Part shown: one piece after another, positions 30,000 to 38,790 of the stretch
Numbering within the stretch: position 1 is the stretch's first letter
Layout: the number at the start of each line of letters is the position of its first letter
NCBI GenBank assembly: GCA_009701185.1
Contig: WLKQ01000003.1
Location: 1 to 58,105, forward strand
Direction: 5' to 3'
Length of the DNA: 58,105 nucleotides
From: Actinomycetota bacterium
Lineage (GTDB): Bacteria; Actinomycetota; Actinomycetes; Nanopelagicales; Nanopelagicaceae
Translations under genes and position numbers: made by a program
The notes under the pieces: generated by a model
What the model was told of the DNA's origin: nothing
Seen by the model: the letters and a program-made list of their open reading frames with translations, nothing else
Database searches by the model: none

Positions 30000-30102
30000 G
30001 ACGCGAACCTTATGCCGATTGGCCATGAGATACCAACTGCGCCACGGGCAATCTTTATCGCACCATGGCATAGACTGCGCCTACTGACTAAAAGAAGAGC
30101 AA

Positions 30103-30272
30103 TGACGGGGCTATCACCTCACGAGTTCGTCGGAAGAAGTGGGCTCGCGCTCACCTAGAACCGACAGTCAGGATTTTAAGTGGTGCACAGTGTGCACAAG
30201 GCGGGTGGTACCGCGAGATCTGCTCAACGGCAGGACTCGTCCCTCCAGAGTTATTTTCCTGGAGGTTTTTTT
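30103..30272 (+). promoter_or_regulatory. Isoleucine T-box riboswitch of ileS
   Basis: Leader RNA that senses uncharged tRNA-Ile. A short stem I (GACG/CGTC outer pairs, GGGG/CCTC inner) presents ATC at 30113-30115 in the loop CTATCA, the isoleucine specifier. A second stem has outer arms GTCGG (30129-30133) and CCGAC (30161-30165), with GTGGGC/GCTCAC inside. GTGCAC/GTGCAC at 30183-30197 forms stem III. The T-box core GGGTGGTACCGCG lies at 30203-30215; its TGGT pairs with ACCA of the tRNA end. The final hairpin CCTCCAG/CTGGAGG (30242-30265) hides the GGAGG ribosome site and is followed by seven T's and the ATG. The short stem I is typical of actinobacterial translational T-boxes. TAGACT at 30071-30076 may be the -10 box. 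Confidence 0.93.
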
Positions 30273-33200
30273 ATGTCGTTTAAGGCCATCTCTCCCGCAG
30301 TGGACCTACCTGCCCTAGAGCATTCAATTTTAGATTTTTGGCGCGACAATCAAATCTTCCACAAGAGCGTAGATGCTCGTGTTGGTAATTCACCGTGGAC
30401 ATTTTATGAGGGTCCACCAACTGCAAATGGAATGCCTGGAACACACCACATCGAGGCGCGCGTTTTTAAAGATGTATTCCCTAGATACCAAACAATGAAG
30501 GGCATGCATGTCACTCGTAAGGCTGGTTGGGATTGTCACGGCTTGCCAGTTGAAATTGCAGTTGAAAAAGAGTTGGGCTTTGCCGGCAAAGGTGACATTG
30601 AAAAATTTGGTGTAGCTGCCTTTAACGATAAGTGTCGCGAATCTGTGCAACGCCATGTGAGTGCATTTACAGATATGACTGATCGTATGGGTTTTTGGGT
30701 CGATTTCGACGAAGCGTATTGGACTATGTCTCCTGAATACGTTGAGAGCGTGTGGTGGTCACTTAAGGAGATTTGGAAAAAAGGTCTTCTCGTCCAAGAT
30801 CATCGAGTTGCACCTTACTGCCCTCGATGTGGAACGGGATTATCTGATCACGAATTAGCTCAAGGTTATGAAAGTGTTGTTGACCCCTCCGTTTACGTCC
30901 GTTTTCCAGTTACATCAGGTGATCTAGTTTCCTTGAACGCCTCCCTACTTGTGTGGACGACTACGCCGTGGACGCTTGTTTCTAATACTGCAATTGCTGT
31001 ACATCCAGAAGTTGAGTACGTCGTGGTGCAGGTGAGTGTTGATGAGCAGACCGAGGTTCTCATTGTTGCTAAAGAGTTAATCGAAAGCCTAAAAGGTGAA
31101 AAAGTAATTCTCAAATCCATTCTTGGTAAAGATTTAGAGCGCACAACATATAAGCGACCATTTGATTACGTTGAAATCCCTGATGCTCACTACGTAGTAC
31201 TTGCAACCTACGTAACAACTGAAGATGGAACTGGATTAGTCCACCAATCCCCCGCATTTGGCGCTGACGACCTTGCAGTCTGTCGAGGTTATGGCCTCCC
31301 AGTTATAAATCCGATTGCACCTGATGGAACTTTTCTGAGCGCAACTCCAGTTGTGGGCGGTATGTTCTTTAAAGACGCTGACAAAGTCCTAGTCAAAGAA
31401 TTAAGAGCAAATGGCTCACTGTACAAACATCAACCTTATGAGCACACGTATCCGCATTGTTGGCGCTGCCATACAGCTCTTATGTATTACGCACAGCCAT
31501 CGTGGTATGTGCGTACAACTTCAATTAAGGATGCATTGCTGCGTGAGAATGCAGCCACTGATTGGCACCCACAGACTATTAAAGAAGGTCGCTACGGAGA
31601 TTGGCTTAACAACAATATCGACTGGGCGCTTTCGCGAAATAGATACTGGGGAACTCCCCTGCCAATTTGGCGCTGTGAGAACAAACATGAAATCTGTGTA
31701 GATTCTTTGAAAGAGTTAGGTGCACTAGCCGGTCAAGAGTTGTCGGCGCTAGATCCACATCGCCCATTTGTTGATGACATTACTTTTGCTTGTGCAGAGT
31801 GCTCACAGCTGATGACACGCGTTCCAGAAGTGATTGATTGTTGGTATGACTCTGGCGCAATGCCCTTTGCCCAATGGGGTTATCCTCACAAAGAAGGTTC
31901 AGTCGAAAAATTTAAAGCCTCTTATCCGGCAGATTTTATCTGTGAAGCAATTGACCAAACACGTGGCTGGTTTTACACCCTGATGACGATTGGAACCTTA
32001 GTTTTCGATAAGTCTTCTTACAAGACAGTTCTATGCCTGGGTCATATTTTGGATAAAGATGGCCGCAAAATGAGTAAGCATGTTGGAAATGTTTTAGAAC
32101 CAATGGCACTTATGGATCAACATGGCGCAGATGCTGTGCGCTGGTACATGTTGGCTGCGGGGTCTCCATGGGCTGCCCGCCGCGTTGGACATGAGGCAAT
32201 CAATGAAGTTATTCGAAAAACTCTACTGACATATTGGAACACTGTTTCTTTTCATGCGCTCTATGCCAATGCATCAGACTTTGAGCTTTCTCAAGCTCCA
32301 GAGTTGAAAGACCGTGCATTGATGGACCGGTGGATTATCTCCGAGCTCAATGTATTAATTGAGTCAGTGGATGAAGCCTATGCCGGCTTTGATTCACAAA
32401 TTGCCGGAAAAGCTCTTGCCGGATTTATCGATGACCTCTCTAACTGGTACGTGCGCCGTTCACGGCGACGCTTCTGGGATGGCGATCTAGCTGCCATGGC
32501 GACCTTGCATGAATGCCTTGTCACGCTGACAAAACTTCTGGCACCCATGGTTCCTTTTATTACCGAACAAGTGTGGCAGGAACTAGTACGCCCAACCGAT
32601 ACAACGTCCTCGATGTCGGTTCACCTAACAGATTTTCCCACCCCCAATAAGAGCGCGATCAATAACGAACTCTCCCGACAAGTAGCACTTACTAGACGTA
32701 TTGTTGAGTTAGGCCGTGCATCTCGCGCCGAATCCGGAATTAAGATTCGTCAACCACTGCAACGTGCACTGATAGCGGCTACTGGATGGTCAAGTTTGCC
32801 TGAAGCGATGCGCGAACAGATTGCTGACGAGTTAAATGTTATTGAGCTTGAAGATATTGCTAGCGCCGATGGCGACTTGGTAGATATTTCCGTAAAGGCT
32901 AACTTCAAAACTTTAGGTGCAAAATTTGGTGGTGCAGTGCAAGAGATTGCTAAAGCAATCGCTGCGACCGATGCAACGACACTTGTTAAGAAATTGCGTA
33001 CTGAAGGTGAGACGAAGTTGGGAGAATGGGAGATTTCCTTAGACGACTTAGTAGTGACTGAAGTTCCCAAGAGCGGATGGATGGTGTCATCTCACGACGG
33101 TGAGAGTGTTGCCCTAGATCTTGCTCTGTCACCATCATTGATTTTGGCTGGTAACGCGCGTGAGGTTATTCGCTTTATTCAAGAGCGCCGTAAAAGTGAC

Positions 33201-33386
33201 GGCTTTGAAATTTCCGATCGTATTGATATTACGTGGAATGCCAGCGTTGAGATTGCAGAGGCAATTGCCAGCGACCTTGCACACATTCAAGATGAGGTTT
33301 TGTCTTTATCGATGGTGCGTGACGAATCACTTGCCCTAGATCAGGGAGAGCTTGGGTTAGCAGTAAAACTAGTTAAATCCCTCTGA
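30273..33386 (+). CDS. ileS: Isoleucyl-tRNA synthetase
   Basis: Charges tRNA-Ile; class I synthetase, 1037 residues from the ATG placed 7 nt after GGAGG. The ORF can be extended 31 codons upstream, but that part is the T-box. HIGH-type motif: GPPTANGMPGTHHIEARVFK. The Trp/Cys-rich GWDCHGLPVEIAVEKELG follows. The CP1 editing domain contains LLVWTTTPWTLVSNTAIAV and GTGLVHQSPAFGADD. The KMSKS motif is DGRKMSKHVGNV near residue 600. The sequence and length resemble the eukaryote-like (type 2) IleRS group usual in actinobacteria, which is often less sensitive to mupirocin; that property is inferred. Its end overlaps convergent yggT by 14 bp. Confidence 0.97.
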   Translation: MSFKAISPAVDLPALEHSILDFWRDNQIFHKSVDARVGNSPWTFYEGPPTANGMPGTHHIEARVFKDVFPRYQTMKGMHVTRKAGWDCHGLPVEIAVEKELGFAGKGDIEKFGVAAFNDKCRESVQRHVSAFTDMTDRMGFWVDFDEAYWTMSPEYVESVWWSLKEIWKKGLLVQDHRVAPYCPRCGTGLSDHELAQGYESVVDPSVYVRFPVTSGDLVSLNASLLVWTTTPWTLVSNTAIAVHPEVEYVVVQVSVDEQTEVLIVAKELIESLKGEKVILKSILGKDLERTTYKRPFDYVEIPDAHYVVLATYVTTEDGTGLVHQSPAFGADDLAVCRGYGLPVINPIAPDGTFLSATPVVGGMFFKDADKVLVKELRANGSLYKHQPYEHTYPHCWRCHTALMYYAQPSWYVRTTSIKDALLRENAATDWHPQTIKEGRYGDWLNNNIDWALSRNRYWGTPLPIWRCENKHEICVDSLKELGALAGQELSALDPHRPFVDDITFACAECSQLMTRVPEVIDCWYDSGAMPFAQWGYPHKEGSVEKFKASYPADFICEAIDQTRGWFYTLMTIGTLVFDKSSYKTVLCLGHILDKDGRKMSKHVGNVLEPMALMDQHGADAVRWYMLAAGSPWAARRVGHEAINEVIRKTLLTYWNTVSFHALYANASDFELSQAPELKDRALMDRWIISELNVLIESVDEAYAGFDSQIAGKALAGFIDDLSNWYVRRSRRRFWDGDLAAMATLHECLVTLTKLLAPMVPFITEQVWQELVRPTDTTSSMSVHLTDFPTPNKSAINNELSRQVALTRRIVELGRASRAESGIKIRQPLQRALIAATGWSSLPEAMREQIADELNVIELEDIASADGDLVDISVKANFKTLGAKFGGAVQEIAKAIAATDATTLVKKLRTEGETKLGEWEISLDDLVVTEVPKSGWMVSSHDGESVALDLALSPSLILAGNAREVIRFIQERRKSDGFEISDRIDITWNASVEIAEAIASDLAHIQDEVLSLSMVRDESLALDQGELGLAVKLVKSL

Positions 33387-33654
33387 CGAAACCTAAAAGT
33401 AGTTGAACGGCGAAGAAAAGAACTATAAAACTTAGATCAAGACTTACTGCGCCAAGGCGAAGCGGTGGAATAAATCTTCCAACGAAGCGCATCGGCTGAT
33501 CCGTAATGGCATAAATCGCTTCTACTAAATAAAGCGTGACTCCACTTGGGCGCCAATTGCGCGCAAACATTCGTACGTAATCAAGAATCAATCGACCCAG
33601 TAGGGCAAATAAGAATAGCTGCAGTACGCCCGCTAAAAGCGAACTGATTCCCAT
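33373..33654 (-). CDS. YggT family membrane protein
   Basis: Small integral membrane protein, 93 residues, with two hydrophobic regions (about 5-25 and 70-90) around a loop containing TDQPMRFVGRFIPPLRLG, the YggT signature with the conserved Pro-Pro. Its function is not firmly known; in actinobacteria it regularly follows sepF in the division cluster, as here. The last gene of the dcw run, it ends inside the 3' end of ileS on the other strand. No divIVA gene follows. Confidence 0.88.
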   Translation of the reverse strand: MGISSLLAGVLQLFLFALLGRLILDYVRMFARNWRPSGVTLYLVEAIYAITDQPMRFVGRFIPPLRLGAVSLDLSFIVLFFAVQLLLGFVRGI

Positions 33655-33660
33655 ATGAAA

Positions 33661-34134
33661 TCAGCTCTGGTTAAAGAAACTAGCTTGCGCAGCCGCTGAC
33701 TTATCTTCATTGCTCACTTGTAGGTTAGCTGGTGAGATCAAGAAAACTTTTTTCGTAACGCGCTCGATAGTTCCATGTAAACCAAATGCTAGGCCACTTG
33801 CAAAATCGACTAAACGCTTATGCTCTGACTCGTCCATGTCAGTTAAATTAATTATTACTGGATTGCCTTGACGAAAGTGCTCACCAATTGTGCGGGCCTC
33901 ATTATAAAAACGTGGGTGCAAAGTGATGATGCGATCTAGTGTTGGTAGATCAAGTTGAGGGGCTGGCTCAACAGTTGATGTAATCACCGATGAGACAGGA
34001 CGCGGTAGACGCGGCTTGATTCGAACTTCGTTAGATGTTTGAACTGCCGGTACTGATTTTGCGACCGGGGTATCAAAATCAGGATCATCCATCAAACCTA
34101 AATAATTTGCGACGCGCTTAAGGGCATTAGTCAT
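33661..34134 (-). CDS. sepF: Cell division protein SepF
   Basis: Membrane anchor and organiser of FtsZ; essential in many actinobacteria that lack FtsA and ZipA. It has 157 residues from ATG at 34134. A TTG seven codons upstream, adjacent to the ylmE stop, is possible, but MTNALKRVANYLGLMDDP matches the amphipathic membrane-binding N-terminus of the family. The disordered linker (residues 20-70) is followed by the SepF core: PRFYNEARTIGEHFRQGNPV, INLTDMDESEHKRLVDFASG and TKKVFLISPANLQVS. Confidence 0.93.
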   Translation of the reverse strand: MTNALKRVANYLGLMDDPDFDTPVAKSVPAVQTSNEVRIKPRLPRPVSSVITSTVEPAPQLDLPTLDRIITLHPRFYNEARTIGEHFRQGNPVIINLTDMDESEHKRLVDFASGLAFGLHGTIERVTKKVFLISPANLQVSNEDKSAAAQASFFNQS

Positions 34135-34155
34135 AGTCAAAATATACCTACCCAA

Positions 34156-34818
34156 CTACCTGGAACCAAGGATTGAACTACCGATTCGACAATGTGTCGC
34201 CCCGTGCATAATCGCCTCTTCATAGTCCCCGCTCATGCCTGCCGACAGCGAGGTAGCACGCGGAAATTCGCGAATGAATCCGCGGTGAATCTCTGCCAAC
34301 TTGCTAAAGGAATCAGTGGGATTCTTACCCAACGGGGCAACTGCCATAAGCCCCGCCAAATGATGCACTGGCGATGCTTGGACCAAACTAGCTAACGTGT
34401 AAAGGGTTTCCGTATCACTGCCGCCGCGATTATCTGCACCATCCAAACTGACCTGAAGAAATATTTCCAATGGATGCACTGTCGATTTTTCAATCAATGC
34501 AAAATGCCGTGCATCATCAAGGGAATGAACTACATGGCTCCACGTACACAGAGACTTAATTTTGTTACTTTGAATCTGTCCCTGGAAATGCCAGTTCGCG
34601 GGTACCGCCGCTGCCTTCTGTGCCCCATCGGCATCCCGATTCTCACCAAAATCACTAATGCCTAAATCTTTTAGAATTTCAATATCACTTAAGGGGAATG
34701 TCTTTGTCACGGCGATCAAAAGGATTTCCTTCGGATCACGACCAGTGGCTTTGGCGCTAGCTGCAATACGTTCACGTACTTCAGTGAGTTTCTGTTCTAT
34801 CTCGTTATGACGTGTCAT
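34156..34818 (-). CDS. ylmE: YggS/YlmE-type PLP homeostasis protein
   Basis: PLP-binding TIM-barrel protein of the PLPBP (YggS) family that buffers pyridoxal phosphate; no known catalysis. It has 220 residues. The lysine is in ILLIAVTKTFPLSDIEIL near residue 38, then DFGENRDADGAQKAA, WHFQGQIQSNKIKSL, LAGLMAVAP, and SLSAGMSGDYEEAIMHGAT at the phosphate site. The ATG overlaps the ylmD stop (ATGA); an upstream 26-codon extension is a shadow within ylmD. It lies in the conserved ftsZ-ylmD-ylmE-sepF order. Confidence 0.94.
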   Translation of the reverse strand: MTRHNEIEQKLTEVRERIAASAKATGRDPKEILLIAVTKTFPLSDIEILKDLGISDFGENRDADGAQKAAAVPANWHFQGQIQSNKIKSLCTWSHVVHSLDDARHFALIEKSTVHPLEIFLQVSLDGADNRGGSDTETLYTLASLVQASPVHHLAGLMAVAPLGKNPTDSFSKLAEIHRGFIREFPRATSLSAGMSGDYEEAIMHGATHCRIGSSILGSR

Positions 34819-35477
34819 AGCCAGACAACTCCTGCATTTCTGCCAGTGATGTTGTGCTGGCGATAAGAGAAGTAGTGCGTATCTTCCAAGGTGCACGTCG
34901 GTGATGCTTCATAGCTAATTCCTTGCGAAACTAAAACGGTGATTAAAGCCTTAGGCAGATCCAAGGACGGAGTGTGTTCGCGCGTGAGAGAATATGCATC
35001 CGGGTGTGTTTTGCATACTTCATCTTGGATGGCTTGTGAAACTTCATAACAGCGTCCGCAAATCGACGCACCTAATTTTGCATGAATCTCTCCAGCGCCT
35101 AAGCGCTTCATTTCATCAATTACTTTAGATGCAATTGCATTCTGTAAGCCTTTGCGCCCAACATGAACCGCTGCAACCACGGTTGTAGAAACAAGTAGCA
35201 GCGGAATGCAATCAGCCACCATTACAGCTAGAGCAAGACCTTGTCTGGTTGTTATCAATGCATCACATGTTGGATCAATCTCAGAATACGAATCAATCAC
35301 TTGAAAATTATCACCATGAACTTGATTCATAAATTGAACCGGGCCGACCATTGATGTGAGAAATGCTCGATTGCGATCAACAGAAACTGGATCATCGCCA
35401 ACATGGCGGGCTAAGTTAAAAGACTCAAAAGGCGCCAGGCTAAAACCCTGACGCCGATCGGTAAAGAGTTCTGGCAA
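34815..35477 (-). CDS. YlmD/YfiH-type polyphenol oxidase (peptidoglycan editing factor PgeF family)
   Basis: Multicopper-oxidase-like (laccase domain) protein; family member PgeF of E. coli removes wrongly incorporated serine from muropeptides, while others oxidise nucleosides. It has 220 residues. The metal-site residues are visible in FMNQVHGDNFQVI, MVADCIPLLLV and AAVHVGRKGLQNAI. The start is TTG, 4 bp after ftsZ; no ATG gives the FTDRRQGFSLAPFESFNLA N-terminus. Which substrate applies here is open. Confidence 0.88.
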   Translation of the reverse strand: MPELFTDRRQGFSLAPFESFNLARHVGDDPVSVDRNRAFLTSMVGPVQFMNQVHGDNFQVIDSYSEIDPTCDALITTRQGLALAVMVADCIPLLLVSTTVVAAVHVGRKGLQNAIASKVIDEMKRLGAGEIHAKLGASICGRCYEVSQAIQDEVCKTHPDAYSLTREHTPSLDLPKALITVLVSQGISYEASPTCTLEDTHYFSYRQHNITGRNAGVVWL

Positions 35478-35481
35478 AGCT

Positions 35482-36624
35482 TTACTTCATGAAATCGGGG
35501 ACGTCGACCTCATCTGAATCATTGTCAGAAACTAGCTCTTCAAAAGTGACTCGGCGTCGCGCAATTGGCTGATCGTTTAGTTCCAAAGCCACCGATATCG
35601 GGTCATTAGAGGCAATTGGGTCGGCTACCCCGCCAAGGGTTGCTGCATCAATGACTGGCGTCAGAACCCGCTTAGGTTCGCCACCTTCAAAACCAGCGGC
35701 CACGACTGTAATTCGTACCTCATCACCCAACGCATCATCAATTGTTGTTCCGAAAATAAACTTAGCGTTTGGATGCACAGCTGATTGAACCAATTCACAT
35801 GCTTCATTTACCTCAAAGAGTCCAAGGTCTGATCCACCAGACACTGAAAGAAGTACACCCATTGCGCCATCGATTGATGCCTCCAAGAGTGGAGACGAGA
35901 TGGCTAACTCTGCTGCGCGAAGTGCTCGATTTTCACCACGTGCTGAACCAATTCCCATCAGTGCTGAACCGGCACCAGACATAACGGCTTTAACATCAGC
36001 AAAGTCAAGATTAATCAGACCAGGCTGAGTAATTATCTCCGTAATTCCCTGCACACCAGAAAGTAAAACTTGATCTGCACTCTTAAAAGCATCCGCCAAA
36101 GTAATTGTGCGATCTGAAATTGCTAAAAGTCGATCATTAGGAATAACAATTAAAGTATCAACTTCAGCACGAAGTGCCTCAATTCCAGTGTCTGCTTGCG
36201 TTGCGCGAAGTTTGGCTTCAAATGAAAATGGTCGAGTAACAACACCGATTGTTAATGCACCAATGTCACGAGCAATTTTTGCAACTACCGGAGCAGCACC
36301 AGTACCAGTACCTCCACCTTCACCTGCCGTTACAAAAACCATATCGGCGCCACGTAAAATCTCTTCGATGTCTTCTGCGTGATCGAGTGCAGCTTCGCGA
36401 CCCTTATCGGGATCCATACCTGCGCCAAGGCCGCGTGTAGTTTTTCTTCCGATATCTAATTTAACATCGGCATCGCTCATCAACAGATGTTGTGCATCGG
36501 TATTTATCGCAATGAACTCAACGCCTTTGAGTCCTACATCGATCATGCGATTGATTGCATTTACTCCACCGCCACCAATTCCAACGACCTTGATGACTGC
36601 TAAATAATTCTGCGGTGAAGCCAC
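35482..36624 (-). CDS. ftsZ: Cell division GTPase FtsZ
   Basis: Tubulin-like GTPase forming the division ring. It has 380 residues. The N-terminus reads [20 protein letters not shown]; the tubulin signature [20 protein letters not shown] is near residue 103, and the T7 loop [15 protein letters not shown] near residue 205 supplies the catalytic Asp of the next subunit. The C-terminal peptide VDVPDFMK is the partner-binding tail that SepF uses. The start is GTG at 36624 with GAGGAGG 7 nt before it. A 135-bp gap to ftsQ gives room for its own promoters. Confidence 0.98.
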   Translation of the reverse strand: MASPQNYLAVIKVVGIGGGGVNAINRMIDVGLKGVEFIAINTDAQHLLMSDADVKLDIGRKTTRGLGAGMDPDKGREAALDHAEDIEEILRGADMVFVTAGEGGGTGTGAAPVVAKIARDIGALTIGVVTRPFSFEAKLRATQADTGIEALRAEVDTLIVIPNDRLLAISDRTITLADAFKSADQVLLSGVQGITEIITQPGLINLDFADVKAVMSGAGSALMGIGSARGENRALRAAELAISSPLLEASIDGAMGVLLSVSGGSDLGLFEVNEACELVQSAVHPNAKFIFGTTIDDALGDEVRITVVAAGFEGGEPKRVLTPVIDAATLGGVADPIASNDPISVALELNDQPIARRRVTFEELVSDNDSDEVDVPDFMK

Positions 36625-36641
36625 TTTTATCCTCCTCGTGA

Positions 36642-36647
36642 ACTATA
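36642..36647 (-). promoter_or_regulatory. Candidate -10 box (TATAGT) upstream of ftsZ
   Basis: The 135-bp, A/T-rich gap between ftsQ and ftsZ is the largest space inside the dcw run. TATAGT lies 17 bp before the GTG start, leaving room for the AGGAGG site. A -35 box is not clear, so more than one promoter is possible, as known for Streptomyces ftsZ. Confidence 0.4.
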
Positions 36648-36759
36648 AACCTCAACTTGAGCCTTATAATTCAATGTTTATTGATAAGGCGAACGTAAAG
36701 TGCCAGCGCTTTTTAATCAAATACCGACTCGAACTATTTGCTGTGTCGTACTTCAATAT

Positions 36760-37401
36760 TTATTTGACGATTGGAGCATGCGGGGCCGATACATCAACTC
36801 TCTTTAAGTTTTTATTTTCCGGTTGAAGCAGCAAAGCCCTATAAACCTTAGCTTTTAATGCATTCTCTTCACTTCTGCCCCATCGAAGCTCTAGGTTTCC
36901 ACTCTTTGTCACTAACTCCAGGAAGAATGTGTCGCCACTATGAGCTTTGACCATTCGTACTTGTGCTGCAATATCGGTTGGCAGCTGTCTAAAGAATGCA
37001 GCGGCAATAATTGCAGAATCGACGTTTGGAGCTTGAATTTTTGGCAGTTGAGCAACATCCTTATTGCGGATCATGAAACTCGCGCCTTGAGCATCGATTG
37101 CTAGATTGTTATAGATAGCTATAGGAGTTCGCTCAGTTATTGTGATGCTTACTTTGCCGGTTATCCAATTTCTAGAAACAGTTGCGCTCTTTACCCAATC
37201 ATTTTTTTCAAATACCCGTGCGACGATTCGGGGTTCTACTCGAGCTAGTTTTTCACCTTTGACTACGCCAGAAGGCAGAGCAGCATCTGTGCCTTTTATT
37301 TCGACTGCACTCACTGTAAACAGGGTTGACCAACCTAAAATATAAGCCGCCCCACCCACCATTAGCGCAGAAACAATTATTACAAGACGACGTTTATTCA
37401 T
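36760..37401 (-). CDS. ftsQ: Cell division protein FtsQ/DivIB
   Basis: Bitopic divisome protein linking FtsZ-ring assembly to septal wall synthesis. It has 213 residues. A short cytosolic start (MNKRR) is followed by one transmembrane helix (residues 6-26), a POTRA domain beginning FTVSAVEIKGTDA, and the beta domain with VKSATVSRNWITGKVSITIT and ERTPIAIYNN. It is slightly short for the family because the N-terminal cytosolic part is minimal. Its ATG follows the murC stop without a gap. Confidence 0.9.
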   Translation of the reverse strand: MNKRRLVIIVSALMVGGAAYILGWSTLFTVSAVEIKGTDAALPSGVVKGEKLARVEPRIVARVFEKNDWVKSATVSRNWITGKVSITITERTPIAIYNNLAIDAQGASFMIRNKDVAQLPKIQAPNVDSAIIAAAFFRQLPTDIAAQVRMVKAHSGDTFFLELVTKSGNLELRWGRSEENALKAKVYRALLLQPENKNLKRVDVSAPHAPIVK

Positions 37402-38790
37402 TTAATCAAAGCGCCGAATCAGGCCATCGATAATTATTGGTGCAAGCGAGCTAACATCACCTGCACCAAGAGTGATAATCACATCACCTGGTTCGGCGTA
37501 GCCAACAATCAGATCAGTAACTTCAATAAAATTTGGGATGTACTCCCCTTTAGTCATTGCGCTAGTTATCAATTGCGAAGTTACTCCAGGAATTGGCTTT
37601 TCACTTGCTGCATAAATTTCGAGAACTATTACACGATCTGCAGCATCTAATACGTGTGCAAAGTTCGTTGAAAATGCTTGAGTTCGAGAGTATCGATGTG
37701 GCTGAAAGATCACCAAGAGTCGGCCATCGCCGGCAAATCGACGTGCGGCCGTGAGAGTTACATCGATCTCTGTCGGATGGTGTCCATAGTCATCGACCAC
37801 GCGAATTCCATGAACCGTTCCAATGAGCTCAAAGCGACGACCCGTACCCCTAAAAGTTGATAGGCCCGTCAATAGATCACCTGCTGCAAATCCCAATTGA
37901 ATTCCGGTTGCAAGGACGCCTGCTGCATTCAAAAGGTTGTGATGGCCGGGAACTACTAGCTCAATAAAACCAATGGACTTGCCGTGCCATAGCGCCCTGG
38001 CCTTTGATCCAGATGCCCCAAGTTCAATCTGATCAATTCGCAAGTCCGCATCATCTGCTACTCCATAAGAAATGATACTTAATCCACTCGTGTTACTAAC
38101 GAGTGCGCGCGCTCCTGCATCATCCATGCAGTAAGTAAGAAAACCATCTGGATTAATCGTGGCTATAAAAGCGCTAAAAGCTTTTTCAACATCGGCAGGT
38201 GTAGCAAAAAAATCAACATGGTCATGTTCCACGTTTGTAACGATTGCTGCGAACGGATGATATTCAATAAAAGATCCATCCGATTCGTCGGCTTCTGCAA
38301 CAAATATATTTCCAGTACCCCGATGGGCATTAGATCCTGATGCGGTAATTGTTCCACCGATTGCAAATGAAGGATCCGCACCACATGCTTGCAAGGCAAC
38401 TGCAAGCATCGAAGAAGTTGTTGTCTTTCCATGAGTACCCGCTACCGCGATGGACTTTGAATCCGACATTAGGATGGCCAGAGCAGCAGCACGAGTGAGA
38501 ACTTTAATTCCTCTTTCATGCGCACGAATCAATTCAGGATTATTAACAGCTATCGCTGTGGAATAAACCACAAGATCGGCACCCTCAACATTTTCTCCAA
38601 CGTGCTGGGTGGAAATTTCTGCACCAAGTGCTTGGAGTGCTTTCACTACAGAGGAGTCTTTGGCATCAGATCCACTGACACGAATTGAATGCGAGAGCGC
38701 GATACGTGCGAGGCCGCTCATACCCGCACCACCAATTCCAATAAAATGGATTCTTTTTCCAATAAGTGATTTCAATTCAATTCGATTCAT
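37402..38790 (-). CDS. murC: UDP-N-acetylmuramate--L-alanine ligase
   Basis: First amino-acid ligase of peptidoglycan stem synthesis, adding L-Ala to UDP-MurNAc. It has 462 residues. HFIGIGGAGMSGLARIAL near residue 14 is the UDP-binding loop and VAGTHGKTTTSSMLAVAL near residue 115 the ATP P-loop; AEADESDGSFIEYHP and NVEHDHVDFF are Mur-ligase motifs. VDDYGHHPTEIDVTLTAAR lies in the C-terminal domain. ATGA overlap with murG upstream. Confidence 0.97.
   Translation of the reverse strand: MNRIELKSLIGKRIHFIGIGGAGMSGLARIALSHSIRVSGSDAKDSSVVKALQALGAEISTQHVGENVEGADLVVYSTAIAVNNPELIRAHERGIKVLTRAAALAILMSDSKSIAVAGTHGKTTTSSMLAVALQACGADPSFAIGGTITASGSNAHRGTGNIFVAEADESDGSFIEYHPFAAIVTNVEHDHVDFFATPADVEKAFSAFIATINPDGFLTYCMDDAGARALVSNTSGLSIISYGVADDADLRIDQIELGASGSKARALWHGKSIGFIELVVPGHHNLLNAAGVLATGIQLGFAAGDLLTGLSTFRGTGRRFELIGTVHGIRVVDDYGHHPTEIDVTLTAARRFAGDGRLLVIFQPHRYSRTQAFSTNFAHVLDAADRVIVLEIYAASEKPIPGVTSQLITSAMTKGEYIPNFIEVTDLIVGYAEPGDVIITLGAGDVSSLAPIIIDGLIRRFD

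Noticed and set aside
30000-30071. N-terminal extension of the DksA-like protein, containing Trp and Cys residues
   Set aside because: Sequence is unlike the Lys/Ala arm, and AAGG is correctly placed before the ATG at 29999.
29740-30087. Plus-strand ORF with [10 protein letters not shown]-type repeats that looks like a membrane protein
   Set aside because: It is the antisense reading of the KKAPA repeats in the DksA-like gene; repeat DNA keeps several frames open. No ribosome site and no family match.
30180-30272. N-terminal extension of IleS
   Set aside because: This stretch is the T-box RNA, and the GGAGG ribosome site points to ATG at 30273.
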